Of a stretch of 64,000 nt of DNA, positions 1-10,216 are shown piece after piece. The notes below the pieces were generated by a model that saw only the letters and a list, made by a program, of their open reading frames with translations, searched no databases and was not told where the DNA came from. The position numbers and the translations under genes are program-made. How positions within the stretch are numbered: position 1 is the stretch's first letter; each line of letters starts with the position of its first letter. This stretch comes from Anodontia alba (Eukaryota > Mollusca > Bivalvia > Lucinida > Lucinidae): positions 62,634,023 through 62,698,022 of the forward strand of contig OZ024827.1 in the NCBI GenBank assembly GCA_964016985.1, written 5' to 3'.

Positions 1-178
1 CAGTATTTACACGCATACGTCAATTTGATCTGCCTGTTGTCTACGTGACGTGTTTTATGGTTCATATGCTCATGTCTGTTCTTTGTTTGATTGTTTGGAC
101 TGGCTGATATATTCAGTGATTGTGACTTTTCCTAGATAGTATGAACAATATTCCAATCAAAATGTTGTACATAAACAA

Positions 179-202
179 TATATATATATATATATATATA
201 TA
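179..202. repeat. (TA)n microsatellite
   Basis: Uninterrupted TA dinucleotide run, about 12 repeats, in AT-rich DNA just upstream of an M11 foldback element. Confidence 0.95.
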
Positions 203-264
203 ATACTAACCAAGAAATGGGCAGTACATGGATACAAATACAGAAGTATCTATTAACATGTACC

Positions 265-465
265 CTAGGTAATGGGACAGATATGCCTGAGCAAACAATG
301 TAGACCCTGATCAGACGCCGCATCTTGCGGCGTCTGATCATGGTCTACACTGTTTGCCATTTATTCAGCAGTTTTAGCTAACTCAACACGCAGTATGAAG
401 GAGCTCTTCAACTTTTGGACAAGTATGGTAAAGAGTCAAAATGTTCGAATACATATGTATTTAAG
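265..465. mobile_element. M11-type MITE with core-P hairpin
   Basis: A near-perfect palindrome (arms 291-322 and 326-357, 3 nt loop) begins GCAAACAATGTAGACCCTGA and ends with its complement. Flanks on both sides match other M11 copies: a degenerate CCTAGGTAATGGGACAGA on the left and GACAAGTATGGTAAAGAG plus TGTTCGAATA on the right, as at 31261-31450 and 55318-55525. No coding capacity. The outer limits are approximate because the terminal repeats are worn. Confidence 0.75.
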
Positions 466-519
466 ATAAATAGGCTGTTTCCCGGTGCAAGTTTATTTGA
501 CTACTTGACTAGTGTTGCT

Positions 520-572
520 CGGGTACCAAACAGTGTAGACCATAAGGAGCGTTTGTACACTGCTTGCCTAGA
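520..572. repeat. Degenerate core-P hairpin remnant
   Basis: ACCAAACAGTGTAGACC is followed 11 nt later by TTGTACACTGCTTGCC. These are the outer parts of the core-P palindrome with the GACGCCGC tip gone. The short open frame over this stretch (415-645) is built from M11 remnants and is not taken as a gene. Confidence 0.5.
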
Positions 573-639
573 TATGACTTGCCGAATATTTAGGAAAAAG
601 AAACTGTGCTTCAAAAAAGAACTCCTTAGCTATGATGAA

Positions 640-1515
640 GAATAATCCCGCTTTTTCAATCAGCATCTGAAAGTAATCTGTGAAAGTTAATAGCGATAGT
701 TTGGAGAGACATGATCATGCGTCAAATAATATTTCCTGGAACTGGCGACCCTTGTATTGCCATTAACCATCTAAATTGCAGGGGAGTAGGAGGTTAATCG
801 AGTCAACTGTTATGAATAATATTCACGCTATTAATCGAACGCGCCTTATCAATTTACAGCATTTCATGCTCTCGCTGATTCCAAGACGTGGAATCGGGTA
901 AATATAGTTAAACATGGCGGAATGAATTTCCCTTTAAATCTAGTTTGATCCTTTCCTTATACAAAATATCGATTCTGCTGCTATGGAACGATAGAATATT
1001 ATCCTCAATAATGTGAAATTGTTCGGGGCTCACTCGGGCAGACAAAATGAGTCTCTATCAGAAATGGGATTTCATTTCTCAATATCTATCCCAGTGTCTC
1101 AATTCTATGTTATGATACGCTAGATCCTATTTTATATAGGCAATCTTTTACATAGATAGCCAATAAGTTAGGCTGTGTCTGAGAAATAAAGGGAAATAGA
1201 AGAATTTATGATAAGATCTGTATTATGGCTGATGCAGAATGGGACAGAATAAACCATCTCAATCGACATTACTGCTTTTACTGCCTTGGAAATGTCTTTG
1301 GAGACAAATTTCTAAGATCCTCAAAAACAAAAGAATTACTGTGTGTACGTATTCATTTATTTCAGCAAGGATCTATTTTTTGTTTGTGGTAATATAAATG
1401 TCAACAAACAAAGAACGTTTCAACATCGCCAAAGTTTCGAGATGTTTGGACGATGTTTAAATGGCGTTGTTGCGATGTTCTTTGCTTGCTGGGAAACTTT
1501 TACAACTAGAAAAGT
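640..1515. other. No recognisable feature
   Basis: About 0.9 kb of AT-rich sequence. I see no long open frame, tandem repeat or inverted repeat shared with the rest of the window. Confidence 0.5.
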
Positions 1516-1530
1516 GTCCAAAGGACACGG

Positions 1531-1647
1531 ATGCCCCCGCCTGAAAAACTTAAACGCAATGGCTAACACCGGACGCGGACGGAGACGGACGGACGCACAA
1601 GGGTAACACTATATGCACTTCCACCATTCTTCGAATGGCGGGGGCAT
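1531..1647. mobile_element. Short foldback element with 11 bp ends
   Basis: Perfect 11 bp inverted ends, ATGCCCCCGCC at 1531-1541 and its complement at 1637-1647, enclose a GGACGCGGACGGAGACGGACGG stretch (quoted in part: GGACGGAGACGGACGG). No coding capacity. Similar GACGGACG plus GGCGGGGGCA modules are, as I recall, frequent in bivalve DNA; this was not searched. Confidence 0.55.
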
Positions 1648-1814
1648 AAAAAGTCATGATTGCAAAAGAAATAAATGGATGTATATGAAAATCTTAACCA
1701 AAACTCTCAGAATGGGCTCAATGACCACAAAGGACCAGATATTAAGCGGGGTATATTTACAAAATAATCCAGGCAACTTCATTGGTTGCGTAGATTATTT
1801 TGTAAATACACGTA

Positions 1815-2160
1815 CAGTCGAACCTCGTTAGCTCGAACACTGATGGCTTGTTTATTATGGCTAATTTAAACTCGTTTTTGAGTCCCTACGAAATTCTTCA
1901 GATAGCTCAAGAAAAAAAAAAATATTTAAGGAAATTTTCTTATTTTATGATGAAAGTGTATGTTGTGTGTACTCATCGAGGCGATTCAAATGTATACACT
2001 CAACAATCAGTTATTGTGTAGAAGATCGAAAAGATTTCCCTAAATTATCGCCTTTTGCTTCCTGACCTGACACCATGATTAACCCTCAGTGGCTCGAACT
2101 ACCCATATCGCGAACAAATTTCCATGGTCCCAAAGATGTTGGAGCCACTGAAGTTTGACT
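1815..2160 (-). mobile_element. M2 MITE, reverse copy
   Basis: Starts CAGTCGAACCTCGTTAGCTC and ends with the complement of AGTCAAACTTCAGTGGCTCC, giving ~24 bp imperfect terminal inverted repeats (TIRs) after a TA. The interior matches the full M2 at 3341-3696 in reverse: the CCATGGTCCCAAAGATGTT segment near the right end and a partly decayed core-K hairpin near 1965-2010. Non-autonomous and non-coding. Confidence 0.8.
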
Positions 2161-2182
2161 TTATACCCCCGCTTAATTTCAG

Positions 2183-2184
<2 letters not shown>

Positions 2185-2229
<45 letters not shown>
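2185..2229. repeat. T-tract followed by (GT)n
   Basis: About 30 T residues run directly into GTGTGTGTGTGTG. Open frames across it are poly-lysine artefacts. Confidence 0.95.
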
Positions 2230-2230
<1 letters not shown>

Positions 2231-2614
2231 TTCCGGAACTTTTTGAAGAATAGCATATATATATGAGGGTCAATGATGAGGCCTAATTAGTCGAAACTAG
2301 CTAATCTGGCCCAGAAAGCGTGAAATTTCAGCTGTTGTCAGTTTTGTGAGTGGGTTCATTGCTCTCAAGTGTCTTTCTTTTTAGAATATAATTACCTGTC
2401 TGTCGTAATTTACCGCCGCTCTTCCTTAATCCCTTTACATAAAATCTATGTCAGCACATACCAATTCCAAGTAGACATTGAGTTGTTTTGTGTGCAGGGG
2501 ATAGAACATATCGGATGTTTAGTACCCAAAATTATCACACCTATGTAAAATGTTAACTTTTAAGTCATAGTTCTTGATAAACAATTGTTTTCAACCATGA
2601 TAAGTTTTCTCTCG

Positions 2615-2659
2615 TTTTTTTTTTTTTTTTTGTTTTTTTTTTTTTTTTTTTTTTTTTTT
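2615..2659. repeat. T-tract
   Basis: T run of about 45 nt broken by a single G; source of a spurious lysine-rich minus-strand frame. Confidence 0.95.
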
Positions 2660-2669
2660 CATCTTTTTC

Positions 2670-2748
2670 ACAAAAATATATATTGTGGCACTTATAAGAA
2701 GCGCTTCGGACGCTTCAAATGAGTACCACAACATATGTTTTCGAGAAG
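2670..2748. repeat. Core-K hairpin, degraded
   Basis: GTGGCACTTATAAGAAGCG and the complementary CGCTTCAAATGAGTACCAC flank a short loop, with ATAT-rich outer arms and ACATATGTTTT. It is recognisably the K hairpin found intact at 15494-15566. No terminal repeats were found around it. Confidence 0.65.
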
Positions 2749-2837
2749 AAGGCAGAAAATATTTATTTTGGATACCCCTCTTATGCCATGGCATTTACAC
2801 CATTTGTTATGGGAAATGGCTTAAAAAGTTATGGCTT

Positions 2838-3115
2838 CAGTTTTATGCCATTCTTTTTGAAACTGTACGGGTGTTTTTGTCATGATCTGAAGATGTGCAT
2901 GTGATTTGGATATAATTCACAGATTAATTTTTATCACTTTTTTCGCGTTTTAAAATTAGTCATTTTTCAGGCTCAGATACTTTCAAAGTGTATAGGTACA
3001 TGTAGCGGGTACCTTTGTCCGTAACTCTTACTACAGTTTTAGGCCGATCTTTTTGAAACTGCACAGGTGTTTTTATTATGATCTGAAGATGTGCATGTGA
3101 TGTGGATATAATCCT
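2838..3115 (+). repeat. Two-copy tandem repeat, ~197 bp offset
   Basis: The ~78 bp segment from GTTTTATGCCATTCTTTTTG to TGGATATAAT recurs ~197 bp downstream from GTTTTAGGCCGATCTTTTTG to TGGATATAAT, with a handful of substitutions. Both include TGATCTGAAGATGTGCATGT. Related short pieces (ATGCCATGGC...ATTATGGGA type) occur at 37.73 kb and 44.76 kb, so this is probably a dispersed repeat rather than a local event. Confidence 0.65.
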
Positions 3116-3340
3116 CATTTTTCGATCTCCAATACATGTACAATCAAATTATATATATAGTTGGTACCTTTGGAGAATTTGTAACAGGCGGGGGACATAA
3201 ATTCTCTGATTTTGCTTACTTTACTACAGATTATAAAAGGACTAGGGAACATATTTCTAGATTTGTTGTTGAAAAGACAAATAACGTTTTTCTTCTGAAA
3301 GAATTTAGATGATGTTCTGAAAGCTTAGACAATGCAAATA

Positions 3341-3696
3341 CAGTAAAACTTCAATGGCTCGAACATCTTTGGGACCATGAAAATTTGTTCGAGACATGGG
3401 AAGTTCGAGCCACTGACGGTTAATCATGGCGCCAGGTCAGAAAGCAAATGGAGCTAATTTAGGTGTGTTGTTTTTTCGATTTTCTACACAATAATGGTAT
3501 TTTAAGTGTACTCATTATTATTGCCTCGATGAGGCGATTTTAATGAGTACACACAACATACGATTTCTTAATAAAATAAGATTTTTTTCTAAATATTTGT
3601 TTTCTTGAGCTATCGGAAGAATTTTCTACGGAAAAGCAAATTCGAATCATCCAAGGTAAACGAGCTATCCGTGTTCGAGTCATTGAAATTTTACTG
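3341..3696 (+). mobile_element. M2 MITE, full length
   Basis: Bounded by TA on both sides (3339-3340, 3697-3698). TIRs are CAGTAAAACTTCAATGGCTC at the left and the complement of CAGTAAAATTTCAATGACTC at the right. The interior carries the core-K hairpin at about 3509-3569. Length ~356 bp with no open frame. TA duplication and ends of this kind suggest a Tc1/mariner-Tigger-like transposase supplied in trans; that is inferred from the ends alone. Confidence 0.88.
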
Positions 3697-3778
3697 TAGT
3701 AGTGCTCTTCTCAAGAAATTCTTGTAAGAGTGCTCTTCTTCTCCTGAATAGTTTTCTTCTGAGAGAGTTTAGAAGATA

Positions 3779-4109
3779 CAGTCGACTCTCGTTATCTCGA
3801 ATTCCAAAGGACTCAATGAAACACTTCGAGATATCCGTACCTCGACATAACAGAGTTGAGAGAGTGAGGAAAACAATAAATTGAACAACCACATTTAATA
3901 AATGAATATGTTATTTGACTCCTGAAGTTAGAAATATATATATATATATATATAAAATAATGTGGAATAGAGGAGGAGCAATTTCTCCTCTTTTCCACAT
4001 TATTTTGTTACCTGTTGTCATAGTTTCATGATAAAACAGGGACCAGATTTTCACTTCGAGATAAGCGGTAATTCGAAATAAGCGAGTTCGAGATAACGAG
4101 GTTCGACTG
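3779..4109 (+). mobile_element. M1 MITE (Tigger/pogo-like), full length
   Basis: TIRs CAGTCGACTCTCGTTATCTC and the complement of CAGTCGAACCTCGTTATCTC, flanked by TA at 3777-3778 and 4110-4111. A second inverted pair sits just inside (CTTCGAGATATCCGTACCTC near the left, CACTTCGAGATAAGCGGTAA near the right). The centre has a (TA)n run and a hairpin, TGGAATAGAGGAGGA to TCCTCTTTTCCA. Non-coding. Confidence 0.92.
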
Positions 4110-4340
4110 TATATTGCAATTTCAACTCAACATACTACGGAAAACTGCATTGTCTTTTAATTTAAGGACCTTTAGAATTCCGTGTCTGTTTTGTGATATT
4201 ATGTATCTGTTTTCAATGTTTTCAAACTTAGTACACCGGAAGATACAACCATAATTCACCTATAAATTAACAGAATATATAGATAGAATCTGACCTTAAA
4301 TTCTATTAACTACATTTAATTTGACTCTATTGGCGGAGCG

Positions 4341-4503
4341 TTTTTTTTTTTTTTTTTTTTTCGTTTTTTTTTTTTTTTTTTTGTGTGTTTTTTTTTTTTT
4401 TTTTTTCTTTTTGTTTTGTTTGTTTGTTTGTTTGTTTTTTGGGTTGTTGTTGTTGTTGTTTGTTTGTTTGTTTTTTGTTGTTGTTTTTTTTTGTTTGTTT
4501 TTT
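4341..4503. repeat. T/G simple-sequence tract
   Basis: Poly-T with TTTG and TTG repeats, about 160 bp. The open frame across it reads as phenylalanine/cysteine/valine low complexity. Confidence 0.95.
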
Positions 4504-4808
4504 CTACAATATGACTATCATATGCGACATAAAACGGGCTTTTTATGGCTCTGTCAATTTCTCCTCGGTTTTGTTATTGGAGTATTTCACTTTTCCGACA
4601 CATGTGATTTCAGCTGGTTGTTTTAAGTATTATAGGTAACAAGAAACATCTGACAGAAACTGAAGTTGAGAGAAAGCTGAATTTATGCAGAGGATAATAG
4701 ATAAATACAAAGTTCAAAATTTTGCTTTTTGAAGTTCAAACAAATACTGTGTTCTCAAATGATATCCCATCCGAAATTTTCATCTTGCTTTCGATGTAAA
4801 CTGTCACA

Positions 4809-4868
4809 TCCGTCCATTCATTCGTCCGCTGATCCGTCTTTCTGTCCATCCGTCCATCCATTCATCCG
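4809..4868. repeat. Degenerate (ATCC/GTCC)n tract
   Basis: Irregular CCATCCGTCC, CCATTCATTCG and related tetranucleotide repeats. Confidence 0.85.
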
Positions 4869-4899
4869 GAGGCGTTCGGGTGCCCGAGTCATCTCAGCT

Positions 4900-4992
4900 A
4901 GCATTCTTTATTAATCTATAGTGGGCCGTTATCGGCCCGTCAGCTACCCTGACGGGCCGATAACGACCCGCTATAGATTTATAAAGAATGCT
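4900..4992. mobile_element. H foldback hairpin
   Basis: A 93 bp inverted repeat. The left arm starts AGCATTCTTTATTAATCTAT and the right arm ends with the complement AGATTTATAAAGAATGCT. The inner stem GACGGGCCGATAACG pairs with CGTTATCGGCCCGTC around loop AGCTACC, with a few mismatches in the outer arms. A related, more degraded copy lies at 51688-51760. It abuts the head of SINE-d, so it may have inserted there. Confidence 0.8.
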
Positions 4993-5166
4993 TACTGGGA
5001 TTAGCACTCCCGTCTTCGGATCACGAGCGCCTGGGTTCAATTCAGCTGGATGCAGAATTTAACTCATGACTGTACGATGATTCATTTCACAGAGCCTTTC
5101 ATTATTACCCTTCCATCGTCTCAGTATGACTTTAATAATGTTGAAAGGGATGTAAAACACAAAACC
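4993..5166 (+). mobile_element. SINE-d, tRNA-derived, head truncated
   Basis: The tRNA-like part retains TAGCACTCCCGTCTTCGGAT and a B-box-like GGGTTCAATTC. The body ends in AATGTTGAAAGGGATGTAAA, a tail also seen at 41683-41734 and, on the other strand, at 17315-17345. The A box is missing, probably displaced by the H hairpin just upstream. The tail runs into a microsatellite. Confidence 0.72.
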
Positions 5167-5224
5167 ATCTATCTATATATCTATCTATCTGTCTGTCCGT
5201 CTGTCTGTCCGTCCGTCCGTCCGT
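5167..5224. repeat. (ATCT)n/(GTCC)n microsatellite
   Basis: CTATCTATC repeats grade into CTGTCCGTC and CCGTCCGTC directly behind the SINE-d tail. Confidence 0.92.
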
Positions 5225-5410
5225 ACACAAAAATGAGTACTTAGATGGCTATATTTGACGGACAGTTTCAATGTATATAAATGGGATTTATTCCACAGAC
5301 ATAAAAAAAACTTGAATTGTGTGACTAAACGTCGACTTATGGGGCTATAAAATAGTCACATAAGTATCAAAAGTACTCTGGATAACCACATAAGTACCCA
5401 TTCGTTAGAA

Positions 5411-5538
5411 TGTCTGTCCATCCGTCCGTCCGTCCATCCATCCATCCATCCGTCCGTCCGTCCATCCATCCATCCATCCATCCATCCATCCATCCATCCA
5501 TCCACCCACCCACCCATCTATCTATCTATCTATGTATG

Positions 5539-5624
<86 letters not shown>
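5411..5624. repeat. (ATCC)n then (ATCT)n microsatellite
   Basis: About 105 bp of CCAT/CCGT repeats followed by about 105 bp of nearly pure CTAT repeats. All frames spanning it are serine/isoleucine/proline low complexity. Confidence 0.97.
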
Positions 5625-5639
5625 ATTACCTTGCTAGCT

Positions 5640-6200
5640 CTTGTTTATTCTTTCTGCCTTTCTATTATAAAACTGAGTTTTAAACGTTCGTATATTCTTC
5701 TGAGGATAAAAACACGGCTTTTAATCAGTTTGCCTGAATCTAAAAATTCCAGTAGATAGGGAGAAAAATCACTCTCTCACACTTTCATTAATTTTCAAAA
5801 TTATACATTCTGCTTTCTTAAATTCCGATGAAATTTGATGCTATAATAATCTGCTTTAATTTACACCAATTTTCACGAGGAACGATTCAACTATTCATCA
5901 TGTTTCCTGATCACGTATGCTGCTGTTTTAAGGTCGCCCTCTAACTTAATATGTTTTCTTGATTTGCGCTCCCCTCTGTGACATTTTGAGCGACTAATGA
6001 CTGAAAAATAATTTCATCATTTTGTAGAGATATTGATTTTTATTGATTGCCATTGTCTTGAAGTGTGAGAGAAACGATGCCCGCCCTAGGAAAAAAAAAT
6101 ATGTTTCCCATGATCCCAGTCAGACTGCGCAGCCACGAAGACTAGCTAGCGTTTCCGTTGTTACTCTAAATTATATAGAAACATCGTAAAAGATAATTGT
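5640..6200. other. No recognisable feature
   Basis: AT-rich spacer. A lone CAGTCAGACTGCGCAGC at 6117-6133 resembles half of a Q hairpin; otherwise no repeat relationship and no convincing open frame. Confidence 0.45.
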
Positions 6201-6201
6201 G

Positions 6202-6267
6202 GCGAACAGCGAAAGTCCAGACCAGCCTGCGCGGATGCGCAGGCTGGTCTGGAATTTCGCTGTTCGC
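6202..6267. mobile_element. Q foldback hairpin
   Basis: GCGAACAGCGAAAGTCCAGA pairs with the complementary right arm ending in TTCGCTGTTCGC. The tip is CTGCGCGGATGCGCAG. It is a 66 bp nearly self-complementary sequence, the simplest form of the most numerous foldback in the window. Confidence 0.88.
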
Positions 6268-6655
6268 ATTTAGAATAGTGTTGTTTTTAGCATAGCGGAA
6301 ATCAAATATACTTAAAAGACGTGTGCTCTAATAGCTTACGAGATGTGGCCATAGCTTCTAGATTTTCAAGCAGTGAGACTTTTTCAATGTAAATAGTGAA
6401 GACTCGAACTGAAAAAAATGTAACATTGTAACTGAGCAAATCGTGGTAAAAGTATGGTTAGTTAAGCATTGAATAGACAATCAAATATGTTGACCACTAC
6501 ATTGATGCCTCTATGACAAATGCACCGATGTGTTTTTGGTGGACACTGGTGTATGTTAATTAATCGCTTGTCTGATGTCACTGTTGCTGGACTCCTAGAC
6601 CGATGTGTCTGTGTCTGGATAAGTAGACGACTGCTTCCGGTATTGAACCACTAGA

Positions 6656-6963
6656 CCGAGCCGGTCTCGGTGGCTCAATTGGATGCGCGTCAGACTGTTC
6701 ATCAGGAGGTTGTGGGTTCGACCCCCCTGGGTCGTCATCATTCTTTCGTGCAGATTTAATCATGAAATATTTTTTACGGTCATTCTCTCCCTTCCGCTGA
6801 TTCAAGAGGAGCAGTTTCTGGCGAGAGAATGTGCACAATTCTGGTTAACCGATCAGAGGACCAAGCCTGCCCAGTAAAAGTGTGGGTAGGTACAATGTAA
6901 ACTGACCGCGCTCGACATGACCCAGTTGGGTTGACTGGGCCGTAAAACCTCAACACAAATAAA
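6656..6963 (+). mobile_element. SINE-a, tRNA-derived, near full length
   Basis: The tRNA-like head includes an A-box-like GTGGCTCAATTGGATGCGCG and a B-box GGGTTCGACCC. The body contains TTCTGGCGAGAGAATGTGCA and GGTTAACCGATCAGAGGACC, and the tail is TTGACTGGGCCGTAAAACCT, then AACACAAATAAA. Related copies: 50059-50350 (reverse) and tails at 17745-17872 and 55677-55735. ACTAGACCGA and ACTACACCGA flank it, but the host minisatellite would produce such a pair anyway. Confidence 0.88.
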
Positions 6964-7530
6964 TTACTACACCGATATCTGTTGCTGGGCAAGCAGACCC
7001 TTAACACTGTTGATGGGCCACTACACTATCGTCTCTGTTTATGGACTATACTGATTGATTTCTCTGGAGGTCGACCAAAACGCGTTTTTCTGTTCATGGA
7101 CTCACAGGCCGATGTCAGTTTAAAGGGCCACTACAAGGCCGTCTGTTAAGGGGCACTAGACCGTTTGTCAATCGCTGAACCACAAGCGGACTGTCTCTAT
7201 TTTGCGGACCACTAGAATGGTGTGTCTGCCAAAAGTCCGATGTCTGCTGATGGAACCACTACATGATAGCTTTACTGGTGGGTCATTAGACCGATGTTTC
7301 TGTCTGACGGCCTACTAAATGTCTAGTAATGGACCACTAGGCCGATGTCTCTGTTGCTGGGCCAATAGGCTTAATGTCTTATTTCAGTCTATTTTATCAC
7401 ATTTCTTCACCTTTATTGACCACAAATCTAAAATGACACAAAAAGACATTTTTACAAACTGCCTATTAAGATAAAAAGTGTGAAAAAACATGTTTCTAAA
7501 AATAGAATTTTCCGATAATGAAATTTCTTT

Positions 7531-7571
7531 CCGATCATCAGTCACAAGAAGCAAAAGTGACTGATGATCGA
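7531..7571. repeat. Small hairpin
   Basis: GATCATCAGTCAC and GTGACTGATGATC form a 13 bp perfect stem around an ~11 nt loop. It lies between decayed minisatellite and an M1 copy; no second copy was seen. Confidence 0.75.
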
Positions 7572-7625
7572 TTATAACCGATCTTCAGCGGCAAGAGTAG
7601 CTGTCACAGTGGACGGACCAGTATA

Positions 7626-7971
7626 CAGTCGACTCTCGTTATCTCGAATTCCAAGGGACTCAATGAAACACTTCGAGATATCCGTACCTCGACATATCAC
7701 GGTTGAGAGAGTGAGGAATGAGGAAAACAATAAATTGAACAACCACATTTAATAAATGAATATGTAATTTGACTCCTGAAGTTAGAAATATATATATATA
7801 TAAAATAATGTGGAATAGAGGAGAAATTGCTCCTTAGGAGCAATTTCTTTTCTTTTCCACATTGTTTTGTTACCTGTTGTCATAGTTTCATATTAAAACA
7901 GGGACTAGATTTTCACTTCGAGATAAGCGGTAATTCGAAATAAGCGAGTTCGAGATAACGAGGTTCGACTG
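7626..7971 (+). mobile_element. M1 MITE, full length
   Basis: TA-flanked (7624-7625, 7972-7973), with the same ends and interior as the copy at 3779-4109. It differs mainly in a shorter (TA)n and in a central hairpin that gains CTCCTTAGGAG. The two copies are close enough to suggest recent spread from one source. Confidence 0.92.
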
Positions 7972-8237
7972 TATTATTGTCTCTGGTGGTGGATATAAGA
8001 CTGATGTCTCTTATGGTTAGTAGCTAGGTGGATGTCTGTGTTCATGAATCAACAGATAGATGTTTGTTGGTTGACCCTCAGAACGACGTATTTGTCAACG
8101 GACCCCTAGATGAATGTTTGTGGACCACTAGACCGATGCCTCTGTCGATGGCTAACTAGATCTTGGCCTCTGTTGGTGGACCACTAGACCACTGTCTGTG
8201 TTGTAGGACCATTAGACCAAGTCTTTGTTGCTGGGTA

Positions 8238-8432
8238 ATAATTTCAACAGATCACATTTTGGAATATTTTTCTTATTTTTTCCCCGAAAAAAGGATTCGA
8301 CATTTCATGCAAATTGTTTTCATAGGAGCCAATTTACATGAAATATCTAATCCTATTTTCTGGAAAAATAAGAAAATCATCATCAGTATGTTGACTACTG
8401 ATTAGCCCAGAGAGTGGTAAAGGTTAACCGTG
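8238..8432. mobile_element. M7 MITE
   Basis: The right end reads GCCCAGAGAGTGGTAAAGGTTAA, which fits TTAA-bordered M7 ends elsewhere. Centre: CATTTCATGCAAATTG and a partly mutated opposite arm CAATTTACATGAAAT around TTCATAGGAGC. Outer arms include TATTTTTCTTATTTTTTC and GAAAAATAAGAAAATC. The left end is worn. Non-coding. Confidence 0.75.
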
Positions 8433-8636
8433 AAACCGATGTTTCTGTGATTTATCAACAGACCGTTGTCTCTGTTGATGAAACTAGATAAATGTCTCTA
8501 TTAGTTGTCTGCTACACCGATGTCTCTATTCGTGTGTGTGTGTGGTGGGGTGGGGTGGAGTAGAGGGTGCGGGTGTAGAAGCGCGATCATGGCCTAATGT
8601 CTCTGTAAGTGAACGCTACACAGGTACAGTTAACTC

Positions 8637-8943
8637 CCGTTATCTCGAAGTCCAAGGGACTCTCTGAAATATTTCGAGATATCCGTACCTCGATATATAA
8701 AATTTGTAGAATTCAGGGGAAAAAAATGGAACAACCACATTTTACAAATGAATATGTAATTTGACTCCTGAAGTTAGAGATATATTGAAAAAATTGTGGA
8801 AAAGAGGAGAAACTGCTCCTCCTCTTTTCCATAATAGTTTTTACCTGTAATTAGATTTTTAGGTTTAAAACAGGGACTAGATTTTCACTTCGAGATAAGC
8901 GGTTATTCGAGATATGCGAGGTCGATATAACGAGAGTCGACTG
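8637..8943 (+). mobile_element. M1 MITE, more diverged copy
   Basis: The left end is CAGTTAACTCCCGTTATCTC and the right end the complement of CAGTCGACTCTCGTTATATC. It is flanked by TA, lacks the (TA)n run and has the hairpin GTGGAAAAGAGGAGAAACTG to CTCCTCTTTTCCA. More substitutions than the two previous copies. Confidence 0.88.
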
Positions 8944-8984
8944 TATCTGACCCAGAAAACGTACTTTCGAAGTCAGAAAACGTA

Positions 8985-9165
8985 CTTTCGGACATGATCG
9001 CCCAGCGAAGATTCAGATCAGCCTGTGCATTCGCAGAGTCTGATATTTTGGATAACCAAGGATGCAAAGTTTCTTCGTGCGGACAATGAAGACTCTGATC
9101 AGACTGCGCGAATGCTCAGGCTGATCTGAGTCTTCGTTGGGCACACCTGTCAGAAGGTTTGTTTT
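8985..9165. mobile_element. Q doublet (two hairpins with linker)
   Basis: A degraded hairpin (GCCCAGCGAAGATTCAGATC... to ...CAGAGTCTGATATTTTGG) is followed by the linker GGATGCAAAGTTTCTTCGTG. The second hairpin (ACAATGAAGACTCTGATCAG to CTGATCTGAGTCTTCGTTGG) ends in GCACACCTGTCAGAAGG. The order hairpin-linker-hairpin-tail recurs at 23815, 40767 and 57222. Confidence 0.75.
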
Positions 9166-9344
9166 TTCACGTTGTGGCTTATCCATGTATATAATCCGAC
9201 GGTATATTCTGTCGGTAGACCGCTTCACAAGTGTCTCTAGTTGTGCACATTTGCTCGATAGACCTAAGCAAAGAGGTCTCTGCTGGTCGACCACTGCATC
9301 AATGTTTATCTGTAGACTACTACACCAATGTCTCCACACAACAC

Positions 9345-9545
9345 TGGGGTTTTGTCCGGGGGGATTTTGTCCATTTGACAGGGGGCGGGGGATTTCGTCC
9401 ACCTTGTAAAATCCATGAAGGGGATTTTGTCCACCTTGTAAAAAGTCACGAGGGGATTATGTCCACCTTGCAAAAACATGAGGGGGATTTCATTCACCTA
9501 TACAAAAATGAGCGAGGGGGATTTCGTCCAGGGGGGATTTTGTTA
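9345..9545 (+). repeat. ~33 bp minisatellite
   Basis: About six units of GGGGGATTTTGTCCACCTTG plus a variable CAAAAATCATGA-like part. Units vary by indels. Open frames on both strands through the array reflect the repeat. Confidence 0.85.
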
Positions 9546-9549
9546 GGAC

Positions 9550-9918
9550 TTAGTATGTTGCTTTTTTGTCAGTCATCTTGAATATCTCGAAATGCGCAAG
9601 AGTGCCAAGGTGGCAGCAATCAGGTTCTTAAAGCAGACTGTCTGGGAGTTCAAAAACATCAAAACATTTTCTATGGTATTCAAATCCAGGTCCAGCTAAA
9701 GATCTGCCGGACTGACAGTGAAGTACGGGGAGACGTTGTACAACCGCCACACTGCACCAACACCAGCTGGAGTGAGGGTAAATACATTCTGAAAGGAACC
9801 CTTATAAACCTTATGAAAATGTGCAGCATCGCTGGCTCCTTCGATTTTTTGTTGTTCGTATATGCCCTTAAATACATTTTCTCATGGCACGGCCCACATA
9901 TAATGACACATGTATATA
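9550..9918. other. No recognisable feature
   Basis: Mixed-composition spacer between the 33 bp minisatellite and a GT microsatellite; no shared repeat and no supported open frame. Confidence 0.4.
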
Positions 9919-9940
9919 GTTGTTGTTGTTGTTGTTGTGT

Positions 9941-10013
<73 letters not shown>

Positions 10014-10067
10014 TGTTTTATTTTGTTTTTTTGTTTTTTTGTTTTTTGTTTTGTTTTGTTTTGTTTT
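9919..10067. repeat. (GTT)n, (GT)n, (TTTTG)n compound microsatellite
   Basis: GTT repeats, then about 70 bp of GT, then T-rich TTTTG pentamers. The Cys-Val frames across it are artefacts. Confidence 0.97.
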
Positions 10068-10216
10068 CTGTTTGCTGCATTTTCTTTCGCTTATTTCCTT
10101 CTTGTAGATAAAGTGTTTAATTATAAATCTTAATCAAAAGTTAGGTTAGCGAGCGATTTCTTATTTGTATAAACACGTGATATTTGGACACCAGACCCAT
10201 CAATAGGCCCAGAAAA

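Larger units (their letters stand above)
6480..9340 (+). repeat. Decayed ~30 bp minisatellite, interrupted
   Basis: Degenerate reiterations of ACCGATGTCTCTGTTGCTGG plus CCACTAG recur through about 6480-6655, 6965-7375, 7975-8235, 8430-8630 and 9205-9335. Examples are CACTAGGCCGATGTCTCTGT at ~7337 and ACCACTAGACCGATGCCTCT at ~8125. The array is broken by a SINE-a, two M1, one M7 and a Q doublet, which together account for much of its length. Copies are too diverged for an exact period. Confidence 0.65.
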
